In this document: positions 1 through 9,256 of the stretch, piece by piece
Layout of the letters: every line of letters starts with the position of its first letter
Position numbering within the stretch: the stretch's first letter is position 1
NCBI GenBank assembly: GCA_910586395.1
Contig: CAJUFX010000001.1
Coordinates: 322,733-386,732 of the forward strand
Reading direction: 5' to 3'
Source: an uncultured Bacteroidales bacterium
GTDB lineage: Bacteria; Bacteroidota; Bacteroidia; Bacteroidales; P3
Length of the DNA: 64,000 nucleotides
The notes under the pieces: generated by a model
What the model was told of the DNA's origin: nothing
Database searches by the model: none
The model's input: the letters and a program-made list of their open reading frames with translations, nothing else
Position numbers and translations under genes: made by a program

Positions 1-1014
1 ACGGTCGGCCAAAACATAGTCGGCAAACGTAGGATAGCCCATGAGGTTGGCCTTTTCCAGACGCAGACGCAAGAGTTCGTCGATGACGGCTTCGTTGTCG
101 TTCTCGGCATCGGTGGCCTGACAGCGTTGCAAGTAAGCCTGCAACAGCATCTCGCGCAACGAGCGGTTCCCGACATACTGCAAGGCCGACATGACGCTGG
201 GGTTGTCCAGGCCGAACTGCCAGCCCTTGTTGCCGTTCTCCCTGGCGCGGTCTTTGGCCGCCTGTCGGTAATCGTCCGGCAAACCGTCGATTTCGGCTTC
301 GTCGTTCACGACCATCTTATAGGCTTCGGTCGCGGCCAGCACATGATTGCCGAACGCATGTTCCAGTTCGGCTATGCGGCCGTTGATTTCCTTGAGCCGG
401 TTGCGGTCGGCCTCGTTCAATTCGGCGCCGCAACGCACGAAACGCTTATAGGTCTCATCCAACAACCGCTGTTCCACCTCCGACAGATTCAGTTGGTCGG
501 CCTGGTTCTTTAGCCGCTTGATGCGGCGGAACAGGAACGGGTTCATATAGACCTCGTCCGAATGGGCCGTTTCGAGCCGCAAGACTTCCGGCATGATGGC
601 GCGGAGTTCGGGCGTGGAATGCGCCGATTCGATGTTCAAGAGCACGAGCAACACACGCTCGATGTCAAGCCCGCTGCGGTCGAACGCGAGCAACGTGTTC
701 TCGAACGTGGGTTCCTCGCGGTTCTGCACGATGGCCTCGATCTCGGCTTCGTGTCCGGCAATGGCTTTTTTGAGGGCCGGCAGGTAATGTTCCGGCTTGA
801 TATAATCGAAAGGCGGGGCGTTGAACGGCTGATCCGCCCACGAAAGGTCGAAAGGATTTTCCACGGTAGCGAATTTTGAGACGGCCGGCATCGTTTCCTG
901 CACGGCGATCGGGGTTTCTTCGGCGGGCAGCACCCCGTCCTGCGCCACGGCCGCGCCACTCAGGGCCGCCGTCAGCAAAGCCGGAAGGCCGAGCCTTACA
1001 ATCATGTGTTTCAT
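1..1014 (-). CDS. M3 family metallopeptidase (Dcp-like), N-terminal part
   Basis: This is the N-terminal 338 codons of an M3 (thimet oligopeptidase / peptidyl-dipeptidase Dcp) zinc peptidase; the catalytic HExxH domain lies beyond the window edge. I start it at the ATG at 1014 because it gives a clean signal peptide (basic MKHMIVR, a hydrophobic LPALLTAALSGAAVA stretch, then AQ), so export is likely. The mature start has the family features: NPF.LSW, then PPFDYIKPEHYLPALKKAI, which is the usual opening of Dcp proteins, followed by long helical stretches. A -7-like element, TATCTTTA on the minus strand at 1040-1047, lies just upstream. Known role of the family: cleaving small peptides, here probably in the periplasm. 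The family assignment is firm; I cannot tell Dcp from oligopeptidase A without the C-terminus. Confidence 0.85.
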   Translation of the reverse strand, partial: MKHMIVRLGLPALLTAALSGAAVAQDGVLPAEETPIAVQETMPAVSKFATVENPFDLSWADQPFNAPPFDYIKPEHYLPALKKAIAGHEAEIEAIVQNREEPTFENTLLAFDRSGLDIERVLLVLLNIESAHSTPELRAIMPEVLRLETAHSDEVYMNPFLFRRIKRLKNQADQLNLSEVEQRLLDETYKRFVRCGAELNEADRNRLKEINGRIAELEHAFGNHVLAATEAYKMVVNDEAEIDGLPDDYRQAAKDRARENGNKGWQFGLDNPSVMSALQYVGNRSLREMLLQAYLQRCQATDAENDNEAVIDELLRLRLEKANLMGYPTFADYVLADR

Positions 1015-1249
1015 ATCGGTGTTTAATATTTCCAAGCGTTAAAGATACGCTTTTTTTTCGACATACAACGCCTCACGTGCCGGATAGACGAACGCCATCG
1101 CCAAACATCCGCTTGCCTCCACGCGCGCGACGCTCCCTAAATCCGGTGCAAGGCGCATGCAAAGGGAAAACAACGTTCACACGTTGCCGAGCCGTAGCCC
1201 GAATTCCACACAAAGTGTGCAAGTCGGCTTCCTGAAGCAGGCAAGACAC

Positions 1250-1888
1250 TTACCGAATATTCAGAAACTTATGGGTTTGGAGGGAAAGCCGCCATTGCGG
1301 ATGGCGCAGGATATAATCGATGACGGCGCGTTGCATCGCGCCGGCCTGCCCCCATTCGCATTGCAGGAACTGCAACACGCGGCCGGCCTCAAAAAAACGG
1401 GCGCAGGTTTCGGCAAAAGCGAAGTCGGCCTCCGCGGCCACCACCACTTTCATCTCGTTGGCCGCGCGGCTGAAAGCCGCCTGCAGCGGGGCGCCGTGTT
1501 TGGGCGAGACGCAAATCCAGTCCCAACGGCCGCTGAGCGGCTGCGAGCCGGATGTTTCAAGCCAGCAGGCCAACCCCGCCGCATGAAGCGCCTCGCACAA
1601 AGCGTCCAGATCGTGCATCAGCGGCTCGCCGCCCGTGACGACCGCCGCCGGCGCCCCGCTGCGCGCCGCCCGGTCCGCCAACGCACGGGCCGATACCCGC
1701 GGAAAGCCCGCCGCCGACCACGTGTTCTTGCTGTCGCAGAAGTCACAGCGGACCGGGCAGCCGGCCAACCGGATGAAATAAGCCGGCATGCCGCTGTGGA
1801 AGCCTTCTCCCTGCAAGGAGTAAAAATCCTCCACCAACGGATACAGGCCCGATTCGGCCGGTTCAACCGCCTCCCCCTTATTCGCCAT
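1250..1888 (-). CDS. queE: 7-carboxy-7-deazaguanine synthase QueE
   Basis: A radical SAM enzyme of 212 aa that converts 6-carboxytetrahydropterin to 7-carboxy-7-deazaguanine in queuosine biosynthesis. The N-terminus carries FYSLQGEGF..G.P..FIRLAGC, followed by the cluster ligands C44, C48 and C51 in CxxxCxxC spacing, then a VTGGEPL strand; all are QueE hallmarks. The reading frame stays open far upstream, but the ATG at 1888 gives the family length and overlaps the end of the preceding DUF5723 gene by 11 bp, so the two are translationally coupled. It is the last gene of a three-gene operon with two envelope proteins; queE need not be related to them in function. No other queuosine gene is visible here. 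Confidence 0.93.
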   Translation of the reverse strand: MANKGEAVEPAESGLYPLVEDFYSLQGEGFHSGMPAYFIRLAGCPVRCDFCDSKNTWSAAGFPRVSARALADRAARSGAPAAVVTGGEPLMHDLDALCEALHAAGLACWLETSGSQPLSGRWDWICVSPKHGAPLQAAFSRAANEMKVVVAAEADFAFAETCARFFEAGRVLQFLQCEWGQAGAMQRAVIDYILRHPQWRLSLQTHKFLNIR

Positions 1889-3692
1889 CGGTTTCAACCT
1901 CCCCGTCCGTGCTTTCCGTATCCGTCGTTTCCACCGCCTGTCCCGCGCCGGCCGTTCCTGCTTCTTCCGCGCCGGTCGTGACAGGACTTCCCGCCGCACC
2001 CGTCGTCGGAACCCCCGTCGTGGCGGAAGCCGGCCCGGTCGCTCCAGCCGCGGAGCCGGTCGGTTCATCCGGCGAGACCACATAGCCGTAAGCCCCGTCC
2101 CCGTCCATCGAACCCACAACCGGCGTCGTCCCCTGCACCGTATCCGACGGCGCTTCCGCGTCCTCCGGTTCATCCGCTTCATCCGCTTCGTAACGCTCCA
2201 AGTCGCGGCGGCCGCGCTTGGGGCCCGCCTCCTCGGGATACCACAGCACGTCTTCGGAATAAAGGCCGTTCTCTATGAGCCAGGCTTCGTACGTGCCGCC
2301 CCGTTCCGGCGTCAGCACGTTGTTGCCGATCGGGATGCTGAGCCCGAACATGAACTGCGCGTTGATTTGCCGCGCAGGCATCGGGACTTTGACACCATCC
2401 AGATTGATACGGTCATAGACCACGGGCGTATAGTCGCTCGCGAAAAAGAAGTTCAAGCCCCATTTGGGCGTGATGTTCAAGGCCCAGCCGATGCTCTGCC
2501 GCGTTTTGAGGAAAGAGTAGCTGACCGAGAGCGACAGCCAGTGCAGCAGCTTCATGTTTACCGAAGCCGTCAGTTCGGTCGTCACATGGTTCCAGTTCAG
2601 GTACGTGCTCGACAACAGGCCGACGCTGAACATATCGAGATAAAAATCGTATTCCACGCCCGCGTTCATACGCGCGAACAACGCGCGGCAATACCCTTTG
2701 GACGGCACTTCGGCTTCCAGACCGAAATCCGCATTGAAATTCATCTCGCCGTTGCCGTCCGTCTTCAAGTCCATGCCTTCGTAAACGATATCGCCGTTCA
2801 TGGCCAGTTCCGCGCCCGTCTGCTTCCTGTAAGCGATGAAGCCCAGATCCGTCAAGGCAAACGAAAAACGCAGGCCATGCACATAATTCGGACGGTATTC
2901 GAAACCGAGGTCGAACGCGATGCCGTAGCCCGCGTCTTTCCCGAAATGGCCGATTCCGAAGCCGCTGATGCTGTCGCCGGCCAAGGTCGGCTGCAAAATC
3001 CCGTGCATCTGCCCGGAGCCGTTCGTATGGGCCTTCCATACGTCGCCGCTCAACAGCAAATCCGTCCGCGGCAGATTGACCGAAAGGTCAACGGCCGAAT
3101 ACAGGAATTTGAACTTGCCGCCCACATGCCATTCCGGCGTCACGGCGCGGGCATGTCCCAAGGCCAACGACGCCCAGGCCTGCGCGTTGCCCCCGATGTT
3201 TTTCAAATGGTATTCGGTCGGGTCGCCCGTCATGCCGCGCTTGAGGAACTCAAACGCCTCGTAAGGCAGGTGCACATCGCCGTGCACATGCGCCGAAATA
3301 TCCACCGACCAAAACGACGTGCCTTGATACCACCCCCACGACAACAGGCTCACGTCGGCGTTCACATTCAGATGGTTGTTCTTGCGGAAGGGTTTAAGCG
3401 CTTCGTCGGCCGGAACGTCCGGATGCAGGAACGTGCCGAGCTTGCCGTTTTCGAGCGGATACAACAGCGAGCCAAGCCCCAAGTTACCCTGCACGCCGAC
3501 ATTGATCATGCCCGCGCCCGGAAAATTGAAATAGCCGAATTGCGGCAGCAAAGCCGGATTGAGCCAATGCCGCTGGTTGTATCCCGGCAGAAAATATTCG
3601 GTCATGGCCGGCCCCTGCGCCTTGACGGAAGCGCAACATAACAAAAGGCCGAAAACGGCGGTCAAACCGCCTTTTACATGTATGTTTTTCAT
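1878..3692 (-). CDS. DUF5723 family outer-membrane beta-barrel protein
   Basis: A protein of 604 aa with a signal peptide (MKNIHVKGGLTAVFGLLLCCASVKAQ). The mature part opens with EYFLPGYNQRHWLNPALLPQFGYFNFPG and continues with alternating aromatic/glycine beta strands, typical of the DUF5723 barrel family of Bacteroidetes; the barrel seems to end near residue 470. The last 120 residues are very different: acidic, then rich in T, G, A and P (ATGPASATTGVPTTG and similar), a low-complexity tail. It follows the lipoprotein gene by 21 bp and overlaps queE. Function is unknown for the family; outer-membrane location is inferred from the strand pattern and signal peptide. Confidence 0.75.
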   Translation of the reverse strand: MKNIHVKGGLTAVFGLLLCCASVKAQGPAMTEYFLPGYNQRHWLNPALLPQFGYFNFPGAGMINVGVQGNLGLGSLLYPLENGKLGTFLHPDVPADEALKPFRKNNHLNVNADVSLLSWGWYQGTSFWSVDISAHVHGDVHLPYEAFEFLKRGMTGDPTEYHLKNIGGNAQAWASLALGHARAVTPEWHVGGKFKFLYSAVDLSVNLPRTDLLLSGDVWKAHTNGSGQMHGILQPTLAGDSISGFGIGHFGKDAGYGIAFDLGFEYRPNYVHGLRFSFALTDLGFIAYRKQTGAELAMNGDIVYEGMDLKTDGNGEMNFNADFGLEAEVPSKGYCRALFARMNAGVEYDFYLDMFSVGLLSSTYLNWNHVTTELTASVNMKLLHWLSLSVSYSFLKTRQSIGWALNITPKWGLNFFFASDYTPVVYDRINLDGVKVPMPARQINAQFMFGLSIPIGNNVLTPERGGTYEAWLIENGLYSEDVLWYPEEAGPKRGRRDLERYEADEADEPEDAEAPSDTVQGTTPVVGSMDGDGAYGYVVSPDEPTGSAAGATGPASATTGVPTTGAAGSPVTTGAEEAGTAGAGQAVETTDTESTDGEVETDGE

Positions 3693-3713
3693 TTCTATCG
3701 TCTCCTTTCCGCT

Positions 3714-5486
3714 TTATCTGCCGCTCTCCGGCGTCTGCGATTCATCCGCTCCGGCACCCAATGCCCCCAAATCGACCGTGATGCCGCCCGGCACTTCGGC
3801 CTGCAAGACGGCGCGCACCCACGAGGTCGCCTTGACCGGCACGCCGGCATTGCCCGTACCCGTCGTCATCGTAAACCGCAAGGCCAACGCCTTGACCGGA
3901 CGCGTATCGGAAGCACCGGTCCGGTCGCCCAATGTAAGCGCCAACGGGGTGGACACCGCCTCGCCGGCAGGCGTACCGCCCCGGATGACCTGAGGTTCGG
4001 TTTCCATCGGCACTTCCCCGCCTTGATCATCCAAAGCCACGACGCTCAACGTCAAATCCATCGGCAGACTGTTCTGCACCGTTCCACCGAGCCGCAAAAC
4101 ATTTTTAGAAAGGATTTCATTGACCAGATTCGGCAAACCGTCTATCGTATCGCCGAAACTCAGATGCAAATCCTCGCCGAAAGCCATCGGCACGATAAAG
4201 TCGTAATTAACCGCGGCCGCATAGTCGGCCCCGAAGTCATACACCATTTCCGCCGCTTGGCCGGCGCGGGTCTCCACCCAGATCCGCAACGCATCCGGAA
4301 TACGGTACAAAACCGACGCGAGGCCGCAAGCGACGAATTCATGGCCGTCCGGCAGAACCGCCGGCCGTTCGTCGGCCAAATAAAACCGGACCGTATCCGT
4401 TTCGGCATCCGGCCGCTCCGGCAGGTTCAAACGCGCTTTCGCCGCCTTTTCGGTATCGGCCGTACCGCCGAAAACCGGCGTCACCGTCAGTTCGTTTTCC
4501 AAAGCGATCCCCAGATTCGTCGGTATCGACAGCAACAGATAGGGGGCGGAAAAATCAAAAACCGTCCCGTCTTCCGTCAGCATATCCGGCAAATCGCCGA
4601 AGGTCACGGTTTCCTCTATCGGATCGACGGCCGGCTCAAACAATCCCTCGAAACGTCTCGGATGCAGCGTCTCCACGGTGTAATGCGCCTCCAAATCCAC
4701 CTTTCTGCCATCCCAGGCCGCCAGTTGCGCGGGATCGTCCGAACGGAGGTCCACTCGGCCCTCATAACGCATTTCGCCCGCTATGTCCATACGGCCGTCC
4801 GCTATGGCGAACCGCGAGAAGTCGAAACCGTCCAACGATACCGTCTGCGTCAGTTTGCCGCCGTCAAGCGGCGCACGCACACGCAATTGACCGTTTTCCA
4901 AAACCGCCGGTTCGGCCGGCCGCACATAGTCCGGCAAATCCACAAGCACATCCAACGCCATGCTGACCTCCGGATGTTGCGCCAGTGCCGGTACCTCGAA
5001 CGTAAAGACCAACTCGGCGCCGGCCGCCAACGCGACGTAATCGATACGCTTGACCTCGGCCGGCACATCCTCCAGACCGGTCGAAACCGGCAGGGCGTCG
5101 GCCACGGGGGCCGTCAAACCGGCCGCTTTCGCCTCCGCTTCAGCCGCAAACGTCAGCGCGCAAACGGACGCGCCCGCAAAATCCGGCAACGTCAGCCGCT
5201 GCGCCTCCACCTCCGGCACGTCCACGCCGAACCCGCCGTCCTGACGGATCGCCAGCGTGCCGTCCGCCAATTCTTTCAAAAAAGAGGTCGCCCCATCGCC
5301 GGCTTCATCCAACAACGTCCGCGCGTAAATCGTATCGGTCGCGCCCAGCGGCAAAGCCAAACTGTCACCGCCCACGTTGACGGTCAAATCGATATCGTCC
5401 GCAACATATTCTTTCTGAACACAGGACACGGAAAAGAAACCCCACAACAGACACAGGCTTCCCCCCAACCATGCAGATCGTTTCAT
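3714..5486 (-). CDS. Large predicted lipoprotein, function unknown
   Basis: I do not recognise this 590-aa protein. The frame is open to 5543, but the ATG at 5486 begins a good lipoprotein signal: MKRSAWLGG, a hydrophobic core, then SVSC with the lipid-acceptor cysteine at residue 22. The mature part is acidic and alanine-rich, with many short beta-strand patterns (DIDLTVNVGGDSLALPLG near the start) and no catalytic motif I can name. It looks like a chain of beta-sandwich domains facing the periplasm or cell surface. It lies 21 bp upstream of the DUF5723 gene, so the two are probably co-expressed and may act together in the envelope; that link is inference from position only. Confidence 0.7.
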   Translation of the reverse strand: MKRSAWLGGSLCLLWGFFSVSCVQKEYVADDIDLTVNVGGDSLALPLGATDTIYARTLLDEAGDGATSFLKELADGTLAIRQDGGFGVDVPEVEAQRLTLPDFAGASVCALTFAAEAEAKAAGLTAPVADALPVSTGLEDVPAEVKRIDYVALAAGAELVFTFEVPALAQHPEVSMALDVLVDLPDYVRPAEPAVLENGQLRVRAPLDGGKLTQTVSLDGFDFSRFAIADGRMDIAGEMRYEGRVDLRSDDPAQLAAWDGRKVDLEAHYTVETLHPRRFEGLFEPAVDPIEETVTFGDLPDMLTEDGTVFDFSAPYLLLSIPTNLGIALENELTVTPVFGGTADTEKAAKARLNLPERPDAETDTVRFYLADERPAVLPDGHEFVACGLASVLYRIPDALRIWVETRAGQAAEMVYDFGADYAAAVNYDFIVPMAFGEDLHLSFGDTIDGLPNLVNEILSKNVLRLGGTVQNSLPMDLTLSVVALDDQGGEVPMETEPQVIRGGTPAGEAVSTPLALTLGDRTGASDTRPVKALALRFTMTTGTGNAGVPVKATSWVRAVLQAEVPGGITVDLGALGAGADESQTPESGR

Positions 5487-5524
5487 AACCAATCGAATCA
5501 ATGAAATATTTGAAAAAATAAAAA

Positions 5525-5576
5525 GCCCAAAAACAAAAGACACCGCCGGTCCCCATTCGGAAACCGACAGTGTCTT
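5525..5576 (-). terminator. Terminator of the thrS-infC-rpmI-rplT-rplS operon
   Basis: Downstream of rplS on the minus strand, AAGACAC pairs with GTGTCTT (5537-5543 with 5570-5576) and the inner CGGT/ACCG also pairs. A broken U-tract (read as TTTTGTTTTT on the minus strand) follows. It separates the ribosomal operon from the lipoprotein gene. Confidence 0.75.
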
Positions 5577-5600
5577 CTCATGCCATGCCCGTTTATCGTT

Positions 5601-5954
5601 TTAGAAACGGCGTTCCTTGATACGGGCTCTCTTACCCGTCAAAGCGCGCAGATAGAAGATACGGGCACGACGTACGACGCCGCGTTTGTTCACTTCCACT
5701 TTTTCGATGAACGGGGAGTTGACGGGAAATATTCTCTCCACGCCGATGTTGCCCGACATCTTGCGCACGGTAAACGTCGCTGTGGTGCCGCTGCCTACAC
5801 GCTGCAGCACGACGCCTTGGAACTGCTGGATACGTTCCTTGTTACCTTCCTTTATCTTATAACTTACCGTAATGGTATCGCCGGCTTTAAAAGCGGGCAG
5901 TTCGTTGCGTTGTGTCAGAGTATCGACAAACTGCATCAATTCCGGTTTGCTCAT
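5601..5954 (-). CDS. rplS: 50S ribosomal protein L19
   Basis: A 117-aa L19. Conserved stretches are FKAGDTITVSYKIKEGNKERIQQFQGVV, RVGSGTTATFTVRK and the L19 core GVERIFPVNSPFIEKVEVN, followed by the basic RRARIFYLR. The length fits the family. It begins 55 bp after rplT and is followed by a terminator, so it seems to be the last gene of the thrS operon here. L19 sits at the 30S-50S interface. Confidence 0.98.
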   Translation of the reverse strand: MSKPELMQFVDTLTQRNELPAFKAGDTITVSYKIKEGNKERIQQFQGVVLQRVGSGTTATFTVRKMSGNIGVERIFPVNSPFIEKVEVNKRGVVRRARIFYLRALTGKRARIKERRF

Positions 5955-6009
5955 AATTGCTTATTCCTTTTATAAAATTAACTAATCCGTATTTAGACCG
6001 GGGTCAACG

Positions 6010-6354
6010 CTATTTAACGCTATCGACCACCGCCTTGAAAGCTTCGGGGTGGTTCATGGCCAAATCGGCCAAGACCTTGCGGTTCAAATCTATGTTCTTG
6101 CCGTGCAATTTGCCCATGAAAGCGGAATACGACATGCCGTAAGGGCGCACGCCGGCGTTGATACGTACAATCCACAAATTGCGGAAACTTCTCTTTTTGG
6201 CCTTGCGGTCGCGGTAGGCGTACTGCAAACCTTTTTCCAAAGAGTTCTTGGCGACGGTCCAAACGTTTTTTCTCCGTCCGAATTGGCCCTTGGTCAATTT
6301 CAGGGCCTTTTTTCTGCGGGCCCGAGCGGCCACTACATTTACTGATCTAGGCAT
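6010..6354 (-). CDS. rplT: 50S ribosomal protein L20
   Basis: A 114-aa L20 starting MPRSVNVVAARARRKKALKLTKGQFGRRKNVWTVAKN, then YAYRDRKAKKRSFRNLWIVRINAG, all diagnostic of L20. It binds 23S rRNA early in 50S assembly and in some bacteria represses its own operon. It follows rpmI after an unusually long 118-nt gap, which could hold a regulatory structure; I did not identify one. Confidence 0.98.
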   Translation of the reverse strand: MPRSVNVVAARARRKKALKLTKGQFGRRKNVWTVAKNSLEKGLQYAYRDRKAKKRSFRNLWIVRINAGVRPYGMSYSAFMGKLHGKNIDLNRKVLADLAMNHPEAFKAVVDSVK

Positions 6355-6472
6355 TTTTTAATGTTTTTTGTTTGAGCGCCTCGTTTCACGGAGGACTTGC
6401 TGCTGCAAACAAGGTTCATAAATAATGTTTTTACCCTTGCGGGATTTTCGATGTTTGGTTTTGGGATTCGGC

Positions 6473-6667
6473 TTAGAGCGCGAGCATGTCCTTTACCGCT
6501 TTCACATTCGCGTTATCGACGATGGCGGAATACGTCAGGTTTCTTTTCCGCTTTTTCGTCTTCTTCGTCAGAATGTGACTTTTGTAAGCGTGCTGTCTCT
6601 TGAGCTTTCCCGTGCCGGTGAAAGAAAAACGCTTCTTCGCACTGGCTTTGCTTTTCATTTTTGGCAT
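6473..6667 (-). CDS. rpmI: 50S ribosomal protein L35
   Basis: A 64-aa L35: MPKMKSKASAKKRFSFTGTGKLKRQHAYKSHILTKKTKKRKRNL. Size and the basic N-terminal half match the family exactly. It lies 30 bp after infC in the standard infC-rpmI-rplT order. Confidence 0.98.
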   Translation of the reverse strand: MPKMKSKASAKKRFSFTGTGKLKRQHAYKSHILTKKTKKRKRNLTYSAIVDNANVKAVKDMLAL

Positions 6668-6697
6668 TGCTTGTGGTTTATTATATAGTTAATGATC

Positions 6698-7255
6698 TTA
6701 CTTCTTTACCGGCGCGATGATGATGATCATGCGCTTGCCCTCCATCTTGGGCATGGCTTCGGGCTTGCCGAATTCCAGCAAGGCCTCGGCGAACTTGAGC
6801 AGCATCACCTCGCCCTGTTCCTTATACACAATCGTACGTCCTTTAAACAAGACGTCCACTTTCACTTTGGAGCCGTCTTGCAGGAAGCGTTTGGCATGGT
6901 TGAGTTTAAAATTGAAATCGTGCTCGTCGGTCTGCGGTCCCAGACGGATTTCCTTGACCACCACTTTGGCCGATTTGGCTTTCAATTCCTTTTGCTTCCG
7001 TTTCTTTTCATAAAGAAACTTCTGGTAGTCGATAATCCGACATACCGGCGGGTTGGCGTTCGGCGTAATTTCCACCAAATCCAACTCCCGCGCCTCCGCC
7101 ATCTGCAGCGCTTCCTTGATGGGTCTGATGCCGGGTTCGACATTTTCACCCACAACCCGTACCACCGGTGCCGTGATAAAACGGTTAATCCGATGTTCGG
7201 CTTCTCTCTGAACCGGTCCTCTGAACGAACGGTTATGTCTAACGGGAATAGCTAT
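6698..7255 (-). CDS. infC: Translation initiation factor IF-3, non-AUG start
   Basis: IF-3 binds 30S subunits and polices start-codon choice. The frame contains HRINRFITAPVVRVVGENVEPGIRPI, DLVEITPNANPPVCRIIDYQKFLYEKKRKQKE and the C-terminal domain ending IIIIAPVKK. No ATG, GTG or TTG occurs between the in-frame stop at 7283-7285 and the GTG at 7163-7165, and that GTG lies inside the conserved RINRFITAPVVRV motif, too late to be the start. A strong AAGGAGG (7264-7270) sits 8 nt before an ATA (7253-7255) and 14 nt before an ATT (7247-7249). I call the ATA at 7255 (185 aa), with ATT (183 aa) as the alternative. Rare start codons in infC are a known self-regulation device because IF-3 rejects them. 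Confidence 0.93.
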   Translation of the reverse strand: MAIPVRHNRSFRGPVQREAEHRINRFITAPVVRVVGENVEPGIRPIKEALQMAEARELDLVEITPNANPPVCRIIDYQKFLYEKKRKQKELKAKSAKVVVKEIRLGPQTDEHDFNFKLNHAKRFLQDGSKVKVDVLFKGRTIVYKEQGEVMLLKFAEALLEFGKPEAMPKMEGKRMIIIIAPVKK

Positions 7256-7270
7256 GGCTCTGTCCTCCTT
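7256..7270 (-). promoter_or_regulatory. Strong Shine-Dalgarno deciding the infC start
   Basis: AAGGAGG at 7264-7270 (minus strand) is nearly a perfect anti-16S match, unusual in Bacteroidetes where Shine-Dalgarno sites are weak. Its 8-nt spacing points to ATA at 7253-7255 as the infC start; an ATT two codons later is 14 nt away. The site lies directly after the two adjacent TAG stops of the thrS frame and the following codon. Confidence 0.7.
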
Positions 7271-7285
7271 ATTTAGTTTATACTA

Positions 7286-9217
7286 CTATAAATATTGTTT
7301 TACTTCTTCGTCTATGCGTTTGGCGAAATCGGCGAGCGTGAACGCCCCCAAATCGCCTTCGCCCTGCTTGCGCACCGACACCGCGTCTTCCGCCTGTTCC
7401 TTCTCGCCCACGATGAGCATATAGGGAATCTTGTTCAATTCGGCGTCGCGGATTTTCTTGCCGGTCTTCTCGCTGCGTTCATCGACGCCGCCGCGCAACC
7501 CCATGTCTTCGAGCCGGCGTTTCACACTATGGGCGTATTCGGTGTATTTATCGCTGATCGGCAACACGATGAACTGATCCGGCGTGAGCCAAAGCGGGAA
7601 CTTGCCGCCCGTATGCTCGATGAGCACGGCCACGAATCGTTCCATGGAGCCGAAAGGCGCGCGGTGAATCATGACCGGACGGTGCTTCTGGTTGTCGGCA
7701 CCGATGTACTCGAGGTCGAAACGCTCCGGCAGGTTGTAATCGACCTGAACCGTTCCCAACTGCCATTGGCGGCCGATGGCGTCGCGCACCATAAAGTCGA
7801 GTTTCGGCCCGTAGAAAGCCGCCTCGTCGTATTCCACATGCGTTTTCAGGCCTTTTTCCGCCGCCGCCTCGATGATGGCGCGTTCGGCCTTCTCCCAATT
7901 CTCGTCGCTGCCGATGTATTTGGAGTGATCGGTCTGGTGACGCAACGAAATCTGAGCCGTAAAATTCTCGAAATTCAGCGTTTTGAAAATCAAAAGGATG
8001 ATATCGATCACCGATTTGAATTCGTCTTTCAACTGGTCGGGCGTGCAGAAAATGTGCGCGTCGTCTTGGGTAAAACCGCGCACCCGCGTCAGCCCGTGCA
8101 ATTCGCCGCTCTGTTCGTAGCGATAGACCGTGCCGAATTCGGCGAAACGCAACGGCAAATCCTTGTACGAACGCGGTTCGGAGCGATAAATCTCGCAGTG
8201 GTGCGGGCAGTTCATCGGTTTGAGGAAGAACGCCTCCCCCTCGATGGGCGTCGTAATCGGCCGGAACGAATCCTTGCCGTATTTATCGTAGTGCCCCGAC
8301 GTTTTGTAGAGATCGACGTGGCCGATATGCGGACACATGACCTGCTGATAGCCGGCCTGCCGCTGCACGTTCTTCAAAAAAGCCTCCAGACGTTCGCGCA
8401 AAGCCGTCCCCTTGGGCAGCCAAATCGGCAACCCCACCCCGACCTTATTCGAGAACATAAAGAGTTTCAAATCCTTGCCGATCTTGCGGTGGTCGCGGCG
8501 TTTGGCTTCTTCCAAAAACGCCAGATACTCGGTCAGTTCCTTCTGTTTGGGAAACGAAATGCCATAGACGCGCGTGAGTTGCTTGCGCTTCTCGTCGCCG
8601 CGCCAATAGGCACCGGCCAAACTCATGAGTTTGAACGCCTTGATCAGGCCGGTATTGGGGATATGCGGGCCGCGACAGAGGTCGGTAAACGTGCCGGTCT
8701 CGTAGAACGTGATGCCGCCGTCGGGCAAATCCTCGATCAACTCGCACTTGTATTCGTCGCCTTTTTGCTTGAAATAAGCCATGGCGTCGGCCTTGGCGAC
8801 ATCCTTGCGCGCAAACGTCTGTTTTTCGGCGGCTAACTTCAATATCCGTTCCTCGATTTTCGGGAAATCGTCGGACGAGATATTGTAGTCCATGAAATCT
8901 ATGTCGTAATAGAAACCGTTCTCGATATGCGGGCCTATCCCGAACTTGACGCCGGGGTACAACTGTTCGATAGCCTCGGCCATCAAGTGGGCCGAAGAAT
9001 GCCAAAAGGCCGCTTTGCCTTCGGCATCGTTCCACGTAAGCAGGGTCAGGGTAGCGTCTTCCGTTATGGGGCGCGTGGCGTCCCAGACCTGGTCGTTCAC
9101 TTTCGCGGCCAAGACATTGCGCGCCAAGCCTTCGCTGATGCTCTGCGCCACTTCCAAGGCCGTTGTCCCCGGAGCATACTGCTTCACGGAACCATCCGGT
9201 AAAGTTATGTTAATCAT
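7286..9217 (-). CDS. thrS: Threonyl-tRNA synthetase
   Basis: A full-length 643-aa ThrRS. An N-terminal TGS domain (MINITLPDGSVKQYAPGTTALEVAQSI) is followed by the editing domain with HSSAHLMAEA and CRGPHIPNTG, then the class II core: QVMCPHIGHVDLYKTSGHY (motif 1 region), KPMNCPHHCEIY with the zinc-binding cysteine, RVRGFTQDDAHIFC (motif 2), HRAPFGSMERF (motif 3), and the anticodon-binding domain. It charges tRNA-Thr with threonine. It heads the operon into infC; two adjacent TAG codons end the frame. Promoter elements are visible upstream on the minus strand (9257-9288). Confidence 0.98.
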   Translation of the reverse strand: MINITLPDGSVKQYAPGTTALEVAQSISEGLARNVLAAKVNDQVWDATRPITEDATLTLLTWNDAEGKAAFWHSSAHLMAEAIEQLYPGVKFGIGPHIENGFYYDIDFMDYNISSDDFPKIEERILKLAAEKQTFARKDVAKADAMAYFKQKGDEYKCELIEDLPDGGITFYETGTFTDLCRGPHIPNTGLIKAFKLMSLAGAYWRGDEKRKQLTRVYGISFPKQKELTEYLAFLEEAKRRDHRKIGKDLKLFMFSNKVGVGLPIWLPKGTALRERLEAFLKNVQRQAGYQQVMCPHIGHVDLYKTSGHYDKYGKDSFRPITTPIEGEAFFLKPMNCPHHCEIYRSEPRSYKDLPLRFAEFGTVYRYEQSGELHGLTRVRGFTQDDAHIFCTPDQLKDEFKSVIDIILLIFKTLNFENFTAQISLRHQTDHSKYIGSDENWEKAERAIIEAAAEKGLKTHVEYDEAAFYGPKLDFMVRDAIGRQWQLGTVQVDYNLPERFDLEYIGADNQKHRPVMIHRAPFGSMERFVAVLIEHTGGKFPLWLTPDQFIVLPISDKYTEYAHSVKRRLEDMGLRGGVDERSEKTGKKIRDAELNKIPYMLIVGEKEQAEDAVSVRKQGEGDLGAFTLADFAKRIDEEVKQYL

Positions 9218-9256
9218 AGGCTTACAAAAGGCCTTTTCAGACCATTAAAAAGTGCG

